From NCBI RefSeq assembly GCF_016908355.1, contig NZ_JAFBDT010000001.1:62001-126000 (forward strand): a DNA stretch of 64,000 nucleotides. The letters are read 5' to 3'. The notes under the pieces are model-generated. The model was not told the DNA's origin. It saw only the letters and a list, made by a program, of their open reading frames with translations, and did no database searches. The stretch comes from Fusibacter tunisiensis (GTDB lineage: Bacteria > Bacillota > Clostridia > Peptostreptococcales > Acidaminobacteraceae). The position numbers and the translations under genes are program-made. Positions 34,400 through 44,408 of this stretch are shown here, one piece after another. The stretch's first letter is position 1. The number at the start of each line of letters is the position of its first letter.

Positions 34400-34423
34400 G
34401 TTTTATCGAGATGTTGCCGATAA
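34397..34423 (+). promoter_or_regulatory. Sigma-D-type promoter before fliM
   Basis: TAAG (34397-34400), 15 bp, GCCGATAA (34416-34423), with the -10 exactly matching the enterobacterial sigma-28 consensus GCCGATAA. It lies between fliL and fliM, 51 nt before the fliM ATG. It could provide an internal sigma-D entry point to the operon. Confidence 0.5.
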
Positions 34424-34474
34424 TTATTCTGATATAGTATTTCTTTAATACTCTAATGATAAGGAGGTGGTTGT

Positions 34475-35482
34475 ATGTCAGATGTATTGTCACAAAATGA
34501 AATAGATGAACTGCTAACCGCCTTAAGTACCGGTGAAGTGGATGTAAAGGACATAGAGGAAGAAAAGAAGGAACGTAAAGTTAGGAAGTACGATTTTAGT
34601 CGACCAGATAAGTTTGCTAAAGATCAACTTCGAACTTTAGAGATTATTCATGAGAATTTTTCCCGCCTTTTAAACAACTTTTTATCTGGGTATTTACGCA
34701 CTTATATAGAAGTTGATGTTATATCTGTTCAAAGTTTGATTTACACAGAATTTAGCAACTCGATTTCTAATCCTGCAATTTTAGGAATCGTTGATTTTTC
34801 ACCATTTGATGGGCAAATTATTATTGATGTCTCTCAAGACATTGCCTATGCAATGATTGAACGCGTTCTAGGTGGCAATAATAAAGCGAAAGCGGCTTCA
34901 AAGGAAAATCGATCGTTAACAGAAATTGAGATGACACTTCTTAGAAACATTTTAATTAAATTTATAAATTTACTAAAAGAACCATGGGGAAATATTGTAG
35001 AACTTAGACCAAAACTTGAGAACATTGAAACGAATTCTCAGTTTGCTCAAATTGTTTCACCTGCAGAATCTATAGCGCTTGTAACCTTTAACATTCACAT
35101 AGGGGATATAGAGGGCATGGTAAATGTTTGTATCCCACATTATGTTATTGAACCAATTTTACCGAGTTTAAGTTCGCGTTTGTGGTTTGCAACAACCAAT
35201 AAAAAGGAAATTACTGAAGAAGAACGGGGCGCGTTAGAGACAGGAATCTCTAAGTCAAAACTCGCTTTATCCACTGTTGTTGGAAAATCTGCAATTTCAG
35301 TTGCTGAATTGTTGAATCTTCAAAGAGGGGATATCATTCTTTTGGATCAAAAGGTGGAAGATTCCTTTGGCGTTTATGTTGAAGGGCAAATGAAGTTCAA
35401 AGGAAAACCGGGTATTAAGAAAAAAAATATAGCTGTTATGATAACTGAAGTCGTAGAGGGAGGAGATGATCTAGATGACTGA
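34475..35482 (+). CDS. fliM: Flagellar motor switch protein FliM
   Basis: FliM binds phospho-CheY and reverses the motor. The 335-aa protein begins with the CheY-binding helix MSDVLSQNEIDELLTAL, followed by the CheC-like middle domain and a C-terminal SpoA-type region (AISVAELLNLQRGDIILLD). An AAGGAGGTGG ribosome binding site precedes the ATG. It overlaps fliY by 8 nt. Confidence 0.96.
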   Translation: MSDVLSQNEIDELLTALSTGEVDVKDIEEEKKERKVRKYDFSRPDKFAKDQLRTLEIIHENFSRLLNNFLSGYLRTYIEVDVISVQSLIYTEFSNSISNPAILGIVDFSPFDGQIIIDVSQDIAYAMIERVLGGNNKAKAASKENRSLTEIEMTLLRNILIKFINLLKEPWGNIVELRPKLENIETNSQFAQIVSPAESIALVTFNIHIGDIEGMVNVCIPHYVIEPILPSLSSRLWFATTNKKEITEEERGALETGISKSKLALSTVVGKSAISVAELLNLQRGDIILLDQKVEDSFGVYVEGQMKFKGKPGIKKKNIAVMITEVVEGGDDLDD

Positions 35483-36608
35483 TATGCTATCTCAAGAAGA
35501 AATAGATGCTTTATTGGGTGGCGGTGCACCTGTAACTGAAAATAGTACGGTTGAAGCTTTGACTGATGAAGAAGCTGATGCCATAGGTGAAATTGGAAAC
35601 ATCAGCATGGGGACTGCTGCAACAACTCTCTTTACATTATTGAATAAGAAAGTAACCATTACAACCCCTAAAGTATCAGAAACAACAATGGAGGCTCTTG
35701 CCAACGAGTTTGTGGACCCTTCAGTTCTGATAAACATTACCTATCGAGTTGGTATAGAGGGTGTAAACTTTTTGATTTTACATGAAAAAGATGTTAAAAT
35801 TATAACTGACTTGATGATGGGGAATGATGGTACAAATGTATCGAGTGAATTAAATGATTTGCATTTAAGTGCAATTAGTGAAGCGATGAATCAGATGATT
35901 GGGTCTTCATCGACTTCCTTGTCTGAAATGCTTGGGAAAAAAATTGATATTTCACCACCAGAAGCTTATCATGATAAAATTTCTGAACTTGATTACAACC
36001 AATTTGGTGTCAATGATCAAGACAGGGTTGTGAAAATATCGTTTAGAATGACTGTTGGCGACCTAATTGACAGTGAAATTATGCAAGTGTTACCGCTTGA
36101 AGTTGCCAAGCAGATGGTTTCGACTTTGATTTCTGGCAAAGATGAGCCGGAGCAAGAAGCTAAGCCAGCACCCGCTAAAGAGAAGCAACCTGAACCTGCA
36201 GAAGCAGAAGATGTGATTTCACCAAGCGTTGCGCCTCCTAAACAGGCTTATTATTATGAGGAAGATCAATCACCAAGTCGCGTTTCGAATGAAAAAGTCA
36301 ATGCAGTTCCACTCCAATTTGAAAATTTTGATAGCAATTCTGCACAAATGTATTATAATAATGATATAGACTTAATTCGGGATGTGCCGCTTGAGATTAC
36401 CGTAGAACTCGGGAAAACAGGGAAAAAAATCAATGAGATATTGGATTTTGGCGTTGGCACAGTGATTGAATTAGATCGATTGGTCGGTGAACCGCTAGAT
36501 ATACTTGCCAATGGCAAGCGAATTGCTAAGGGTGAAGTTGTAGTAGTAGATGAAAATTATGGCATCAGAATTACAGATATTGTCATACCAAGAAAAGTCA
36601 CTGAATAG
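35475..36608 (+). CDS. fliY: Flagellar motor switch phosphatase FliY
   Basis: FliY is the Firmicutes switch component that combines FliN with a CheY-P phosphatase. The 377-aa protein begins MTDMLSQEEIDALLGGG, has a CheC-type domain with two phosphatase motifs (DAIGEIGNISMG and SAISEAMNQMIGSS), an acidic linker, and a C-terminal SpoA/FliN domain (VPLEITVELGKTGKKINEIL). There is no separate fliN gene in the window. It overlaps fliM by 8 nt and is followed by cheY. Confidence 0.96.
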   Translation: MTDMLSQEEIDALLGGGAPVTENSTVEALTDEEADAIGEIGNISMGTAATTLFTLLNKKVTITTPKVSETTMEALANEFVDPSVLINITYRVGIEGVNFLILHEKDVKIITDLMMGNDGTNVSSELNDLHLSAISEAMNQMIGSSSTSLSEMLGKKIDISPPEAYHDKISELDYNQFGVNDQDRVVKISFRMTVGDLIDSEIMQVLPLEVAKQMVSTLISGKDEPEQEAKPAPAKEKQPEPAEAEDVISPSVAPPKQAYYYEEDQSPSRVSNEKVNAVPLQFENFDSNSAQMYYNNDIDLIRDVPLEITVELGKTGKKINEILDFGVGTVIELDRLVGEPLDILANGKRIAKGEVVVVDENYGIRITDIVIPRKVTE

Positions 36609-36625
36609 ATTTAAGGAGGAGTAAT

Positions 36626-36988
36626 ATGGCTAACACAGTATTGGTTGTCGATGACGCGGCATTCATGAGGATGATGATTAAGGATGTTCTCACCAAAAAC
36701 GGATATGATGTTGTCGGAGAAGCCGAGAATGGCCAAAAGGCAATTGAAAAATACAAGGAACTCAAACCTGAGCTTGTTATTATGGACATTACAATGCCAG
36801 AAGTGGATGGGATTCAAGCGGTTAAAGAAATTAAATCTTTTGATCCAAATGCGAAAGTTGTTATGTGTTCTGCAATGGGACAACAAGCAATGGTTATTGA
36901 ATCTATACAGGCAGGCGCTAGAGATTTTATAGTAAAACCATTTCAAGCTGATCGCGTGATAGAAGCAGTTAAGAAAGTTTTGGGATAG
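36626..36988 (+). CDS. cheY: Chemotaxis response regulator CheY
   Basis: CheY carries the signal from CheA to the FliM/FliY switch. The 120-aa single receiver domain has the acidic pair Asp9-Asp10, phosphoacceptor Asp54 (ELVIMDITMP), Ser82 and Lys104 (FIVKPFQ), the complete set. It lies between fliY and fliO as in Bacillus, under a strong AAGGAGGAG ribosome binding site. Confidence 0.96.
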   Translation: MANTVLVVDDAAFMRMMIKDVLTKNGYDVVGEAENGQKAIEKYKELKPELVIMDITMPEVDGIQAVKEIKSFDPNAKVVMCSAMGQQAMVIESIQAGARDFIVKPFQADRVIEAVKKVLG

Positions 36989-36997
36989 GTGATAAGT

Positions 36998-37393
36998 ATG
37001 AGCTTATTCACCTATGCTCTTACAACATATAATCAGACGGATGATGTGTGGTTCACAATTAGGTACATCGTTGTAGCCACATTATTTATATCCGTTTTAT
37101 GGATATTCTCTAAGGCTCTAACTAAGAAAAATCAGATGTCATTGAAAGGAAGAAAAATCAGGGTTTTGGAAAGAACCCTTCTTTCAAATGATAAGAGTTT
37201 GGTATTAGTAGAATTGGAGAATATTTTTTATTTGTTAGCTGTTGATAAGACTGGCATACACGTCGTTGATAAAAGAGATGATCTAGATCCTATGGATTTT
37301 CAGCGAAAATCTACTGTAGAAGAGTTGTCTTTTGTAAAGCAACTTAAAGAATCTATACAAAAGAGAGAGAAAACCAATGACAACAATCAATGA
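36998..37393 (+). CDS. fliO: Flagellar export component FliO (FliZ)
   Basis: FliO assists assembly of the FliP-FliQ-FliR export gate. The 131-aa protein has an N-terminal membrane segment at about residues 21-38 (IRYIVVATLFISVLWIFS) and a cytoplasmic domain with SLKGRKIRVLERTLLSNDKS and EELSFVKQLKES. The ATG at 36998 is preferred (TAGGTGAT upstream) over the GTG at 36989. It overlaps fliP by 17 nt. Confidence 0.86.
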   Translation: MSLFTYALTTYNQTDDVWFTIRYIVVATLFISVLWIFSKALTKKNQMSLKGRKIRVLERTLLSNDKSLVLVELENIFYLLAVDKTGIHVVDKRDDLDPMDFQRKSTVEELSFVKQLKESIQKREKTNDNNQ

Positions 37394-38162
37394 TTTATTT
37401 GGGGAACTTAAAAAAGCCTTGTTGCTTTTTTTTGTTGTGTCTATATTAATTTCATTTTCTCTACCCTCTTATGGGGCTACTTCTTTGGAACTTCCGAACA
37501 TAAACATAAGCATTGACAATGAAGAGGGGGAAGTTGAAGTGGCCAATAGCATTCAAATTTTGCTGTTGCTAACTGTACTCTCGTTGGCACCATCAATTCT
37601 TATTATGATGACTTCCTTTACGAGAATTGTAATTGTGTTAAGTTTTGTTAGACGTGCACTTTCTTTACAGTCTACACCACCCAATCAGACTTTGATAGGA
37701 TTGGCACTTTTTTTAACATTTTTTATCATGCAACCTGTTTTTACGGATGCTTATGAAAATGCTTATGTTCCTATGCAAGAAGGCACTATAACCTTAGAAG
37801 AATCAGTAGACAGAGCTTCAGAACCATTTAAAGAATATATGCTTAGACAGGTTCGATCAAAGGATTTGGCACTTTTTGTCGAACTTGCTGAAATTGAAAC
37901 GGTGGAAACCAACGATGATTTACCACTCACTGTCGTCGTGCCTGCCTTTATTATCAGCGAATTGAAGTTGAGTTTTGAAATTGGTTTTCTAATTTTTGTC
38001 CCGTTTATTGTGGTTGATATGATTGTCGCTTCAACGCTTATGGCACTTGGAATGATGATGTTACCACCCGTTATGATATCGCTTCCAATAAAGGTTTTAC
38101 TCTTTATTATGGTTGATGGTTGGCATTTGATAGTTGAAAAATTGATTTTAAGTATAAGATAG
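37377..38162 (+). CDS. fliP: Flagellar export gate protein FliP
   Basis: FliP forms the core channel of the type III export gate. The 261-aa protein has a hydrophobic signal-like N terminus (LLLFFVVSILISFSLPSYGA) and four membrane segments, with the family signatures SFTRIVIVLSFVRRALSLQS, SELKLSFEIGFLIFVPFIVV and MALGMMMLPPVMISLPIKVL. It overlaps fliO by 17 nt and is followed by fliQ and fliR. Confidence 0.96.
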   Translation: MTTINDLFGELKKALLLFFVVSILISFSLPSYGATSLELPNINISIDNEEGEVEVANSIQILLLLTVLSLAPSILIMMTSFTRIVIVLSFVRRALSLQSTPPNQTLIGLALFLTFFIMQPVFTDAYENAYVPMQEGTITLEESVDRASEPFKEYMLRQVRSKDLALFVELAEIETVETNDDLPLTVVVPAFIISELKLSFEIGFLIFVPFIVVDMIVASTLMALGMMMLPPVMISLPIKVLLFIMVDGWHLIVEKLILSIR

Positions 38163-38174
38163 AAGAGGCCCTTG

Positions 38175-38444
38175 ATGAATGAAAGTATGATCATAGATTT
38201 GTTTACTGAGTCCATAAAGATGATTTTGATTCTTTCTGCACCTATGCTCTTAAGTGGTCTATTAATAGGACTTCTGATTGCAATTTTTCAAGCAACAACA
38301 CAAATTCAGGAAGCGACATTGGCCTTTGTACCTAAAATTATTGTTGTATTCCTGGTAATGATGTTCACAGGGCCGTGGTTGATTAATTCTTTGATTGACT
38401 TTACGACAATGATTATGAATATGATTGATTTGATAATCTATTAG
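38175..38444 (+). CDS. fliQ: Flagellar export gate protein FliQ
   Basis: FliQ is an 89-aa two-helix membrane protein of the export gate. Membrane segments at about residues 18-40 and 53-74 are visible, with APMLLSGLLIGLLIAIFQAT and FVPKIIVVFLVMMFTGPWLI. The ATG at 38175 is chosen over the adjacent TTG at 38172. It lies 12 nt after fliP. Confidence 0.95.
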   Translation: MNESMIIDLFTESIKMILILSAPMLLSGLLIGLLIAIFQATTQIQEATLAFVPKIIVVFLVMMFTGPWLINSLIDFTTMIMNMIDLIIY

Positions 38445-38459
38445 AATCGAGGGGGTTAG

Positions 38460-39227
38460 ATGCTGTATTCGGTACCTGTTTTGGACTTGATTCTGGTTGC
38501 AGCACGAATGGGAGGTATGATTTTTACAGCGCCATTCTTTGGCAGCCGTAATTATCCTGCACCGCTTCGAATTGGATTAATGTTTTTTTTAGCAATCTTA
38601 ATTAACCCATTAATATCCTCAACCGTAGTTTACGATGTATCTACTTTTTTGGATTTGGGCGCTAAAATTGTAAGTGAACTTATGATTGGCGTTTTTGTAG
38701 GATTTGTTTTAACTTTATATTGGAATTTTATTTACTTTGCAGGGGATATTATTGACCGTGATATTGGTTTTTCTATGGTTAATGTGGTAAATCCAATGGA
38801 TGAATCACAAATTCCAATTACAGCCAATCTCTTTTATATTTTTGCCACATTGATTTTTGTTCAGTTAGATTTTCACCATGAATTGATTACGGCAATGACC
38901 GTTTCCTTTGAAAGAATTCCCTTAGGGTTTAGTTTTTTTTCCGTGACATCGTTTCCTATTTTGTTAGACGCACTGAGAGAAACTTTTGTTATTGGCTTTC
39001 AAATAGCAGCCCCTTTTGTAATTACAGTTTTAATTTCTAATATTATTTTGGGATTACTTGCAAAGGCAATGCCAGGAATGAATGTTTTTATTTTAGGGAT
39101 GCCGTTTAAGATTTTTTTTGGTTTTTTATTATTCATCATCCTCATGCCATTTTATTATGAAATTTTTGCAGAAGTTATAGGTCATGGTTTTAAATATGTA
39201 ACGCAATTTTTCAATCTCTTCCCTTGA
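38460..39227 (+). CDS. fliR: Flagellar export gate protein FliR
   Basis: FliR completes the FliPQR gate. The 255-aa protein is strongly hydrophobic with five or six membrane segments; family-like parts include GGMIFTAPFFGSRNYPAPLR and AKAMPGMNVFILGMPFKIFF. It is preceded by GAGGGGG and followed by flhB 15 nt later. Confidence 0.95.
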   Translation: MLYSVPVLDLILVAARMGGMIFTAPFFGSRNYPAPLRIGLMFFLAILINPLISSTVVYDVSTFLDLGAKIVSELMIGVFVGFVLTLYWNFIYFAGDIIDRDIGFSMVNVVNPMDESQIPITANLFYIFATLIFVQLDFHHELITAMTVSFERIPLGFSFFSVTSFPILLDALRETFVIGFQIAAPFVITVLISNIILGLLAKAMPGMNVFILGMPFKIFFGFLLFIILMPFYYEIFAEVIGHGFKYVTQFFNLFP

Positions 39228-39242
39228 TATTAAGGAGGCCGT

Positions 39243-40328
39243 ATGCTGAAATATTATGATTTACAGCTTTTTTCAGAAGAAAAAACAGAGCAGCCCACGG
39301 CGAAAAAAATCAGAGACACACGCGAGAAAGGTCAAGTCCCACAATCGAAAGATTTGAATGGTGCTTTTTCATTACTTGCAGTTTTTGCTGCCCTTTCTTT
39401 TTTAAGTGACTTTTATGTGGATGAAATTTTTGGATTTTATCACTTTATTATGAATTTAACGGAAGACCCTATTTTTTTGTATTCCAGTCAAGGCATCAAT
39501 CAACTGCTACAAGAAGTCTTGCTCACCATACTGAAACTATCATTACCACCTTTGGTTGTAGCAATGATTGTGGGGGTTCTGCTATCCTATATGCAGGTGG
39601 GGGTACTTTTTACAATTGAGCCTATTAAACCAAAACTAAATAAAATTAATCCTCTAAAGGGATTTAAAAATATGTTTTCTACCAGATCTTTGGTTGAACT
39701 GCTTAAGTCCTTATTTAAAGCTGGCTTGATTTTGTACGTATCTTGGACATTTATTACATCTAGAATTAGCGAAATCCTACTTACAATGGAACTTGAAACT
39801 GGTCAAATTGTTCTAATTATGTGGGATTTGGTTTTCGGTGTTGTCATAAGGTCTGCTTTAATTTTATTTGTAATTGCTGTCTTTGATTTTGCTTTTAAGA
39901 AATGGAAAAACAAAAAAGATATTATGATGACCAAGCAGGAAATAAAGGACGAATACAAACAAAGCGAGGGTGACCCTCAATTGAAAGCAAAAATCAAAGA
40001 AAAGCAACGGGCATTTGCAATGAGTCGAATGATGCAGGAAGTTCCCAAAGCTGACGTTGTTATAACAAATCCAACACATTATGCAATTGCTGTACAGTAT
40101 GATTCAAATTTAGGGGATGCACCTCGTGTTGTGGCAAAGGGGCAAGATTTGGTTGCACAAAATATTAAACGTGTGGCCACAGAAAACGAAGTGCCATTGG
40201 TTGAAAACAAGCCCTTGGCTCAAGGGCTATATAAGGCAGTGGATATTGGCGATTTTATACCTCCGGATTTTTATGAGGCTGTAGCAGAAGTACTGGCATA
40301 TGTATATACATTAAAAAGAAACGCTTAG
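39243..40328 (+). CDS. flhB: Flagellar export switch protein FlhB
   Basis: FlhB is the membrane switch protein whose cleaved C-terminal domain selects rod/hook or filament substrates. The 361-aa protein starts with EEKTEQPTAKKIRDTREKGQ, has four membrane segments, and carries the autocleavage motif NPTH at residues 276-279. The C-terminal domain is homologous to the small protein encoded at 14266-14541. It sits in the order fliR-flhB-flhA. Confidence 0.97.
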   Translation: MLKYYDLQLFSEEKTEQPTAKKIRDTREKGQVPQSKDLNGAFSLLAVFAALSFLSDFYVDEIFGFYHFIMNLTEDPIFLYSSQGINQLLQEVLLTILKLSLPPLVVAMIVGVLLSYMQVGVLFTIEPIKPKLNKINPLKGFKNMFSTRSLVELLKSLFKAGLILYVSWTFITSRISEILLTMELETGQIVLIMWDLVFGVVIRSALILFVIAVFDFAFKKWKNKKDIMMTKQEIKDEYKQSEGDPQLKAKIKEKQRAFAMSRMMQEVPKADVVITNPTHYAIAVQYDSNLGDAPRVVAKGQDLVAQNIKRVATENEVPLVENKPLAQGLYKAVDIGDFIPPDFYEAVAEVLAYVYTLKRNA

Positions 40329-40338
40329 GAGGCAATAA

Positions 40339-42375
40339 ATGCGTTTTAGTGACATAAGTGTAGCAATTCTCGTTATTGTAATTATTTTATTGATTATTAT
40401 TCCAATCCCTTTGGGCCTTTTGGATTTTTTTCTCGCGCTTAATATAGCACTTGCTCTAACAATTTTAGTTTTGTCAATGTTTATGCGAGAAACTTTAGAA
40501 TTTAGTGTATTCCCCTCAATTTTGCTGATTACAACGTTGTTTAGGCTTGCTTTAAATATTTCAACAACACGTTATATTTTAAGTGAAGGACAAGCAGGGA
40601 GTGTCATTGCAGCATTTGGCGACTTTGTTATTGGCGGAAATGCCGTTGTAGGTTTTATTATTTTTATTATTATTGTAATTATTCAGTTCTTAGTTATTAC
40701 AAAAGGTTCTGAACGGGTATCTGAAGTTGCTGCAAGATTTACACTGGATGCTATGCCTGGGAAACAAATGGCGATAGATGCGGATTTGAACTCGGGCCTG
40801 ATAAATGAATCAGATGCAAAGGAAAGACGTAAAAAGATCCAACGTGAAGCAGATTTTTATGGGGCAATGGATGGTGCCAGTAAATTTGTCAAAGGTGATG
40901 CAATTGCGGGAATTTTAATTACTGTTATTAATATTTTGGCGGGTTTCTTAATTGGTACTTTTATGATGGGCTTGCCATTGGTGGAATCAATCAGTAAATT
41001 TACGCTTTTAACTGTTGGTGATGGTTTGGTCAGTCAATTACCTGCACTTATGATTTCTGTTGCAACGGGTATTGTTGTGACACGATCTGCATCAGAAGAG
41101 AACCTCGGAACTGATGTGTTTGCGCAATTATTTATGCGAAGAGTTGTTTTGTATATTGTTGGATCATTTTTAGTGTTGTTGGGAGCTGGAACGCCTTTGC
41201 CAACATTACCCTTTTTAGTGGTTGGCGGTGCTGCTCTTTTGCTCGGATATCGGGCAATGCAAGTGACAAAAAAGGAGGAGAAACTGGCAGAAGTTGAAGA
41301 GGTGCCAGAGGATACTTCAAAAGATGACATGAGACGGCCTGAAAACATTATGCCTTTATTGCAAGTCGATCCTATTGAACTTGAGTTTGGTTACGGTATA
41401 ATTCCATTAGCGGATCCAAATCAAGGGGGAGACTTGTTTGACCGATTGGTTATGATTAGGCGGCAGATTGCCTTAGAACTTGGTTTAATTGTGCCTATGA
41501 TTCGTTTGCGGGACAACATTCAGTTGGATGCCAATCAATATTTGATTAAAATTAAAGGCAATGATATTGCATATGGCACCATTGTCTTTGACCATTATTT
41601 GGCGATGAGTCCTGGGAGTGTCGAAGGTGAGATAGAGGGAATAGATACCGTTGAACCTGCCTTTGGCTTGCCTGCCAAATGGATTAAATCGGATTTGAGG
41701 GAAAAGGCAGAACTGCTAGGGTATACGGTTGTAGATCCTTCTTCAGTTATTTCTACACATCTGACAGAAGTTATTAAAAAGCACGCACATGAACTTTTAA
41801 GTAGAGAAGATGTTAAAAATTTAGTTGAAAATATCCGCGAATCAAATCCCGCCCTTCTTGAGGAATTGATACCAAATTTAATGATGATTGGTGACATTCA
41901 AAAAGTATTGGCAAATCTTTTGTCAGAAGGAATCTCTATTAGAAATCTTGTTTCTATTTTGGAGACTTTGGCAGACCATGCCCGTTCAACGAGAGACGTC
42001 AATATTTTAACAGAATATGTTAGACAAAAATTATCCAGACAAATATCAAAACAGTATTTTCCTTTTGGAGAAGCAAAAGTGGTTACATTAGAGCAATCAC
42101 TTGAAAATATGTTGATGGAGTCTATAGACACAAATGAAAATGGTACTTTTTTATCTTTGGACCCAATGACAACGCAATCAATACTATCAAGTTTAAGTGA
42201 AGAAATTAAAAAGTTGCTTCAAATGGGAGAACAAGCAATTGTTGTTACGGCACCAATTGTACGATTTTATTTTAAGCGCATATCACAGCAGGCAATACCA
42301 GAATTAGTTGTATTGTCGTATAATGAAATTGAGTCAGACATTGAAATACAATCTGCCGGGATGGTGAGTGCATAA
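40339..42375 (+). CDS. flhA: Flagellar export gate protein FlhA
   Basis: FlhA is the large export-gate component with a proton-linked membrane part and a cytoplasmic docking ring. The 678-aa protein has eight predicted membrane segments in the first 310 residues and includes the family signature FLFRLALNISTTRYIL-like text (LFRLALNISTTRYILSEGQA). The cytoplasmic half has PALLEELIPNLMMIGDIQKV. It overlaps flhF by 1 nt. Confidence 0.97.
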   Translation: MRFSDISVAILVIVIILLIIIPIPLGLLDFFLALNIALALTILVLSMFMRETLEFSVFPSILLITTLFRLALNISTTRYILSEGQAGSVIAAFGDFVIGGNAVVGFIIFIIIVIIQFLVITKGSERVSEVAARFTLDAMPGKQMAIDADLNSGLINESDAKERRKKIQREADFYGAMDGASKFVKGDAIAGILITVINILAGFLIGTFMMGLPLVESISKFTLLTVGDGLVSQLPALMISVATGIVVTRSASEENLGTDVFAQLFMRRVVLYIVGSFLVLLGAGTPLPTLPFLVVGGAALLLGYRAMQVTKKEEKLAEVEEVPEDTSKDDMRRPENIMPLLQVDPIELEFGYGIIPLADPNQGGDLFDRLVMIRRQIALELGLIVPMIRLRDNIQLDANQYLIKIKGNDIAYGTIVFDHYLAMSPGSVEGEIEGIDTVEPAFGLPAKWIKSDLREKAELLGYTVVDPSSVISTHLTEVIKKHAHELLSREDVKNLVENIRESNPALLEELIPNLMMIGDIQKVLANLLSEGISIRNLVSILETLADHARSTRDVNILTEYVRQKLSRQISKQYFPFGEAKVVTLEQSLENMLMESIDTNENGTFLSLDPMTTQSILSSLSEEIKKLLQMGEQAIVVTAPIVRFYFKRISQQAIPELVVLSYNEIESDIEIQSAGMVSA

Positions 42376-43514
42376 TGAAAGTAAAACGATATTTGGTTAA
42401 CGATATGAGCGAAGCCATGATAAAAATTAAAAATGAACTTGGAATGGATGCTGTGATTTTGAACACAAGAAAGATCAAAACTGGAGGGTTTCTTGGCCTG
42501 TTTAAAAAAACTGTGCTTGAAGTTGTTGCAGCTATTGATGAGCCAGTTTTGCCGAAGAAAACCAGACAAGTTTCTGAAAACAACTCTAGACCAGAGCATG
42601 TACAACCTGTTAAAGAACCCGTTGTGGTGAATTCTGAAATGATGGAATTAAAAAAAATGGTTCAAATTCTCATTGAAAAAGTGGATCACATTGAGCATAC
42701 TGAACGGGCTGTACAGGTTGATTCAGAGCCAGCAAAAGAGTCGGTGTACATTGATTACCTTAAAGAGAAAGACATACAGGAATCGATTGCAAAAAAAATC
42801 ATGGAAATCGTTCAAAGACAAATAAGCATCAATGAAAAGAATCATGAATCGATTTTAAACGCTATGAAAGTAATTGCAAGGGAATATCTTGGTGAGGTAA
42901 AAACCATTGATCGGGATTTACCTGGTAATCCTGGAATCTATCTTTTTTTAGGACCGACAGGTGTTGGAAAAACAACTACGCTAGCAAAGATAGCGGCAAG
43001 ATTAACTTTGGTAGAAAATAAAAGCATTGGGTTAATTACGGCAGATACTTATCGAATTGCAGCGGTGGAACAACTTAAGACCTATAGTGAGATTTTAGGA
43101 ATACCACTTGAAGTTATCTACGAAGCCAGTGAATTGGAATCGGCCTTATATAAGTTTAAAGATAAAGATTATGTCTTGATTGATACTGCGGGCAGAAGCC
43201 ACAAAAGTAAGGAACTTCAGTCAGATTTTGATGAGCTGATGCAGTTTATAGATCATGCGACGATTTTTCTGGTTATGAGCATGACAACTGGATTTAAAGA
43301 CATGAAAAACATCATCGATTCCTATAAATTCTTGGAGGAATATCGATTGTTATTCACTAAACTTGATGAGGCAACGGCTTATGGCAATATTCTCAATCTT
43401 AAAGTTTTAACCGGTAAACCGCTTTCTTATGTTACAACTGGACAGAGTGTACCAGATGACATTGAAGAAGCTGATCGTGAAAAAATCATTCAAATTATTT
43501 TTGATGAGGCCTAA
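42375..43514 (+). CDS. flhF: Flagellar placement GTPase FlhF
   Basis: FlhF is an SRP-family GTPase that helps position the flagellum. The 379-aa protein has the basic N-terminal region (MKVKRYLVNDMSEAMIKIKN), a linker, then the GTPase core with GPTGVGKTT at residues 193-201, DTAGRSHKSKE and TKLDEATAYGN. It starts at the TAATG overlap with flhA and is followed by flhG. Confidence 0.96.
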   Translation: MKVKRYLVNDMSEAMIKIKNELGMDAVILNTRKIKTGGFLGLFKKTVLEVVAAIDEPVLPKKTRQVSENNSRPEHVQPVKEPVVVNSEMMELKKMVQILIEKVDHIEHTERAVQVDSEPAKESVYIDYLKEKDIQESIAKKIMEIVQRQISINEKNHESILNAMKVIAREYLGEVKTIDRDLPGNPGIYLFLGPTGVGKTTTLAKIAARLTLVENKSIGLITADTYRIAAVEQLKTYSEILGIPLEVIYEASELESALYKFKDKDYVLIDTAGRSHKSKELQSDFDELMQFIDHATIFLVMSMTTGFKDMKNIIDSYKFLEEYRLLFTKLDEATAYGNILNLKVLTGKPLSYVTTGQSVPDDIEEADREKIIQIIFDEA

Positions 43515-43534
43515 TTTGTTAAGTGGGGGTTGAA

Positions 43535-44398
43535 ATGGATCAAGCTCAAAGACTAAGAGATATTGTAGGGGATGTAGACATAGCTGAAAATTCAGTACAA
43601 GACGCAAGAATCATTACAATATCAAGTGGAAAAGGTGGGGTTGGCAAAACAAATTTCACAGTGAATATGAGCATTGCGCTTGCAAAGTTAGGAAAACGCG
43701 TCACTATTATTGACGCAGATCTTGGACTTGCAAATGTAGATGTTCTTTTTGGCATTGTACCAAAATATAATTTGTCACATGTTATTAAAGGAGAAGTGCC
43801 GATACAAGACGTAATTATTGAAGGCCCATATGGTATCAATATTATATCTGGCGGCTCTGGTATCATGGATTTAATTGACTTGGCCAATGAAGAACTTGAA
43901 AAATTGATTCAAAGTTTGATGTATTTTAATGAAGTTTCAGATTACATTTTAATTGATACAGGTGCAGGGTTAAGTAAGTCAGTGCTCTCATTTATTGATG
44001 CGGCATCAGATGTAATTGTGGTGATTACGCCTGACCCAACTTCAATTACAGATGCATATGCTTTGGTAAAAAACATCATAAAAGAGGATACAAAAAAGAT
44101 CAAACTGATTATTAATCGTGTTGAAAGCAATGAAGAAGGGGACGAAGTCTTTAATAAAATGCAGCAAGCAGTTACTAAATTTTTAAATAAAGAACTGGAA
44201 AATTTGGGGTATATTTTTGAAGACAACAACTTGAAAAGGGCTGTTAGAAAACAAGTCCCTTTATTAGAAGCCTATCCGAGGGCAATTGCCAGCAAAGGTA
44301 TAGAAAATATTGCGTATAACCTCGACAATAATGGTAAATATAGTAAAAGCAATCACAGCTTTAGAAGTTTTTTAAATAAATTGATGAATAAAATATAA
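43535..44398 (+). CDS. flhG: MinD-like ATPase FlhG (YlxH)
   Basis: FlhG is a MinD/ParA-type ATPase that stimulates FlhF and limits flagellar number or position. The 287-aa protein has the deviant Walker A GKGGVGKT at residues 32-39, switch region DADLGLANVDVLFG and a C-terminal amphipathic stretch (NHSFRSFLNKLMNKI), a likely membrane-targeting helix. The start is set at the ATG at 43535 with a G-rich ribosome binding site 5 nt upstream; the longer GTG start at 43523 is less likely. Confidence 0.94.
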   Translation: MDQAQRLRDIVGDVDIAENSVQDARIITISSGKGGVGKTNFTVNMSIALAKLGKRVTIIDADLGLANVDVLFGIVPKYNLSHVIKGEVPIQDVIIEGPYGINIISGGSGIMDLIDLANEELEKLIQSLMYFNEVSDYILIDTGAGLSKSVLSFIDAASDVIVVITPDPTSITDAYALVKNIIKEDTKKIKLIINRVESNEEGDEVFNKMQQAVTKFLNKELENLGYIFEDNNLKRAVRKQVPLLEAYPRAIASKGIENIAYNLDNNGKYSKSNHSFRSFLNKLMNKI

Positions 44399-44408
44399 GG
44401 TGGTATAA

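Noticed and set aside
37763-38215. 150-codon antisense frame opposite fliP
   Set aside because: Shadow of a membrane-protein gene; no family features.
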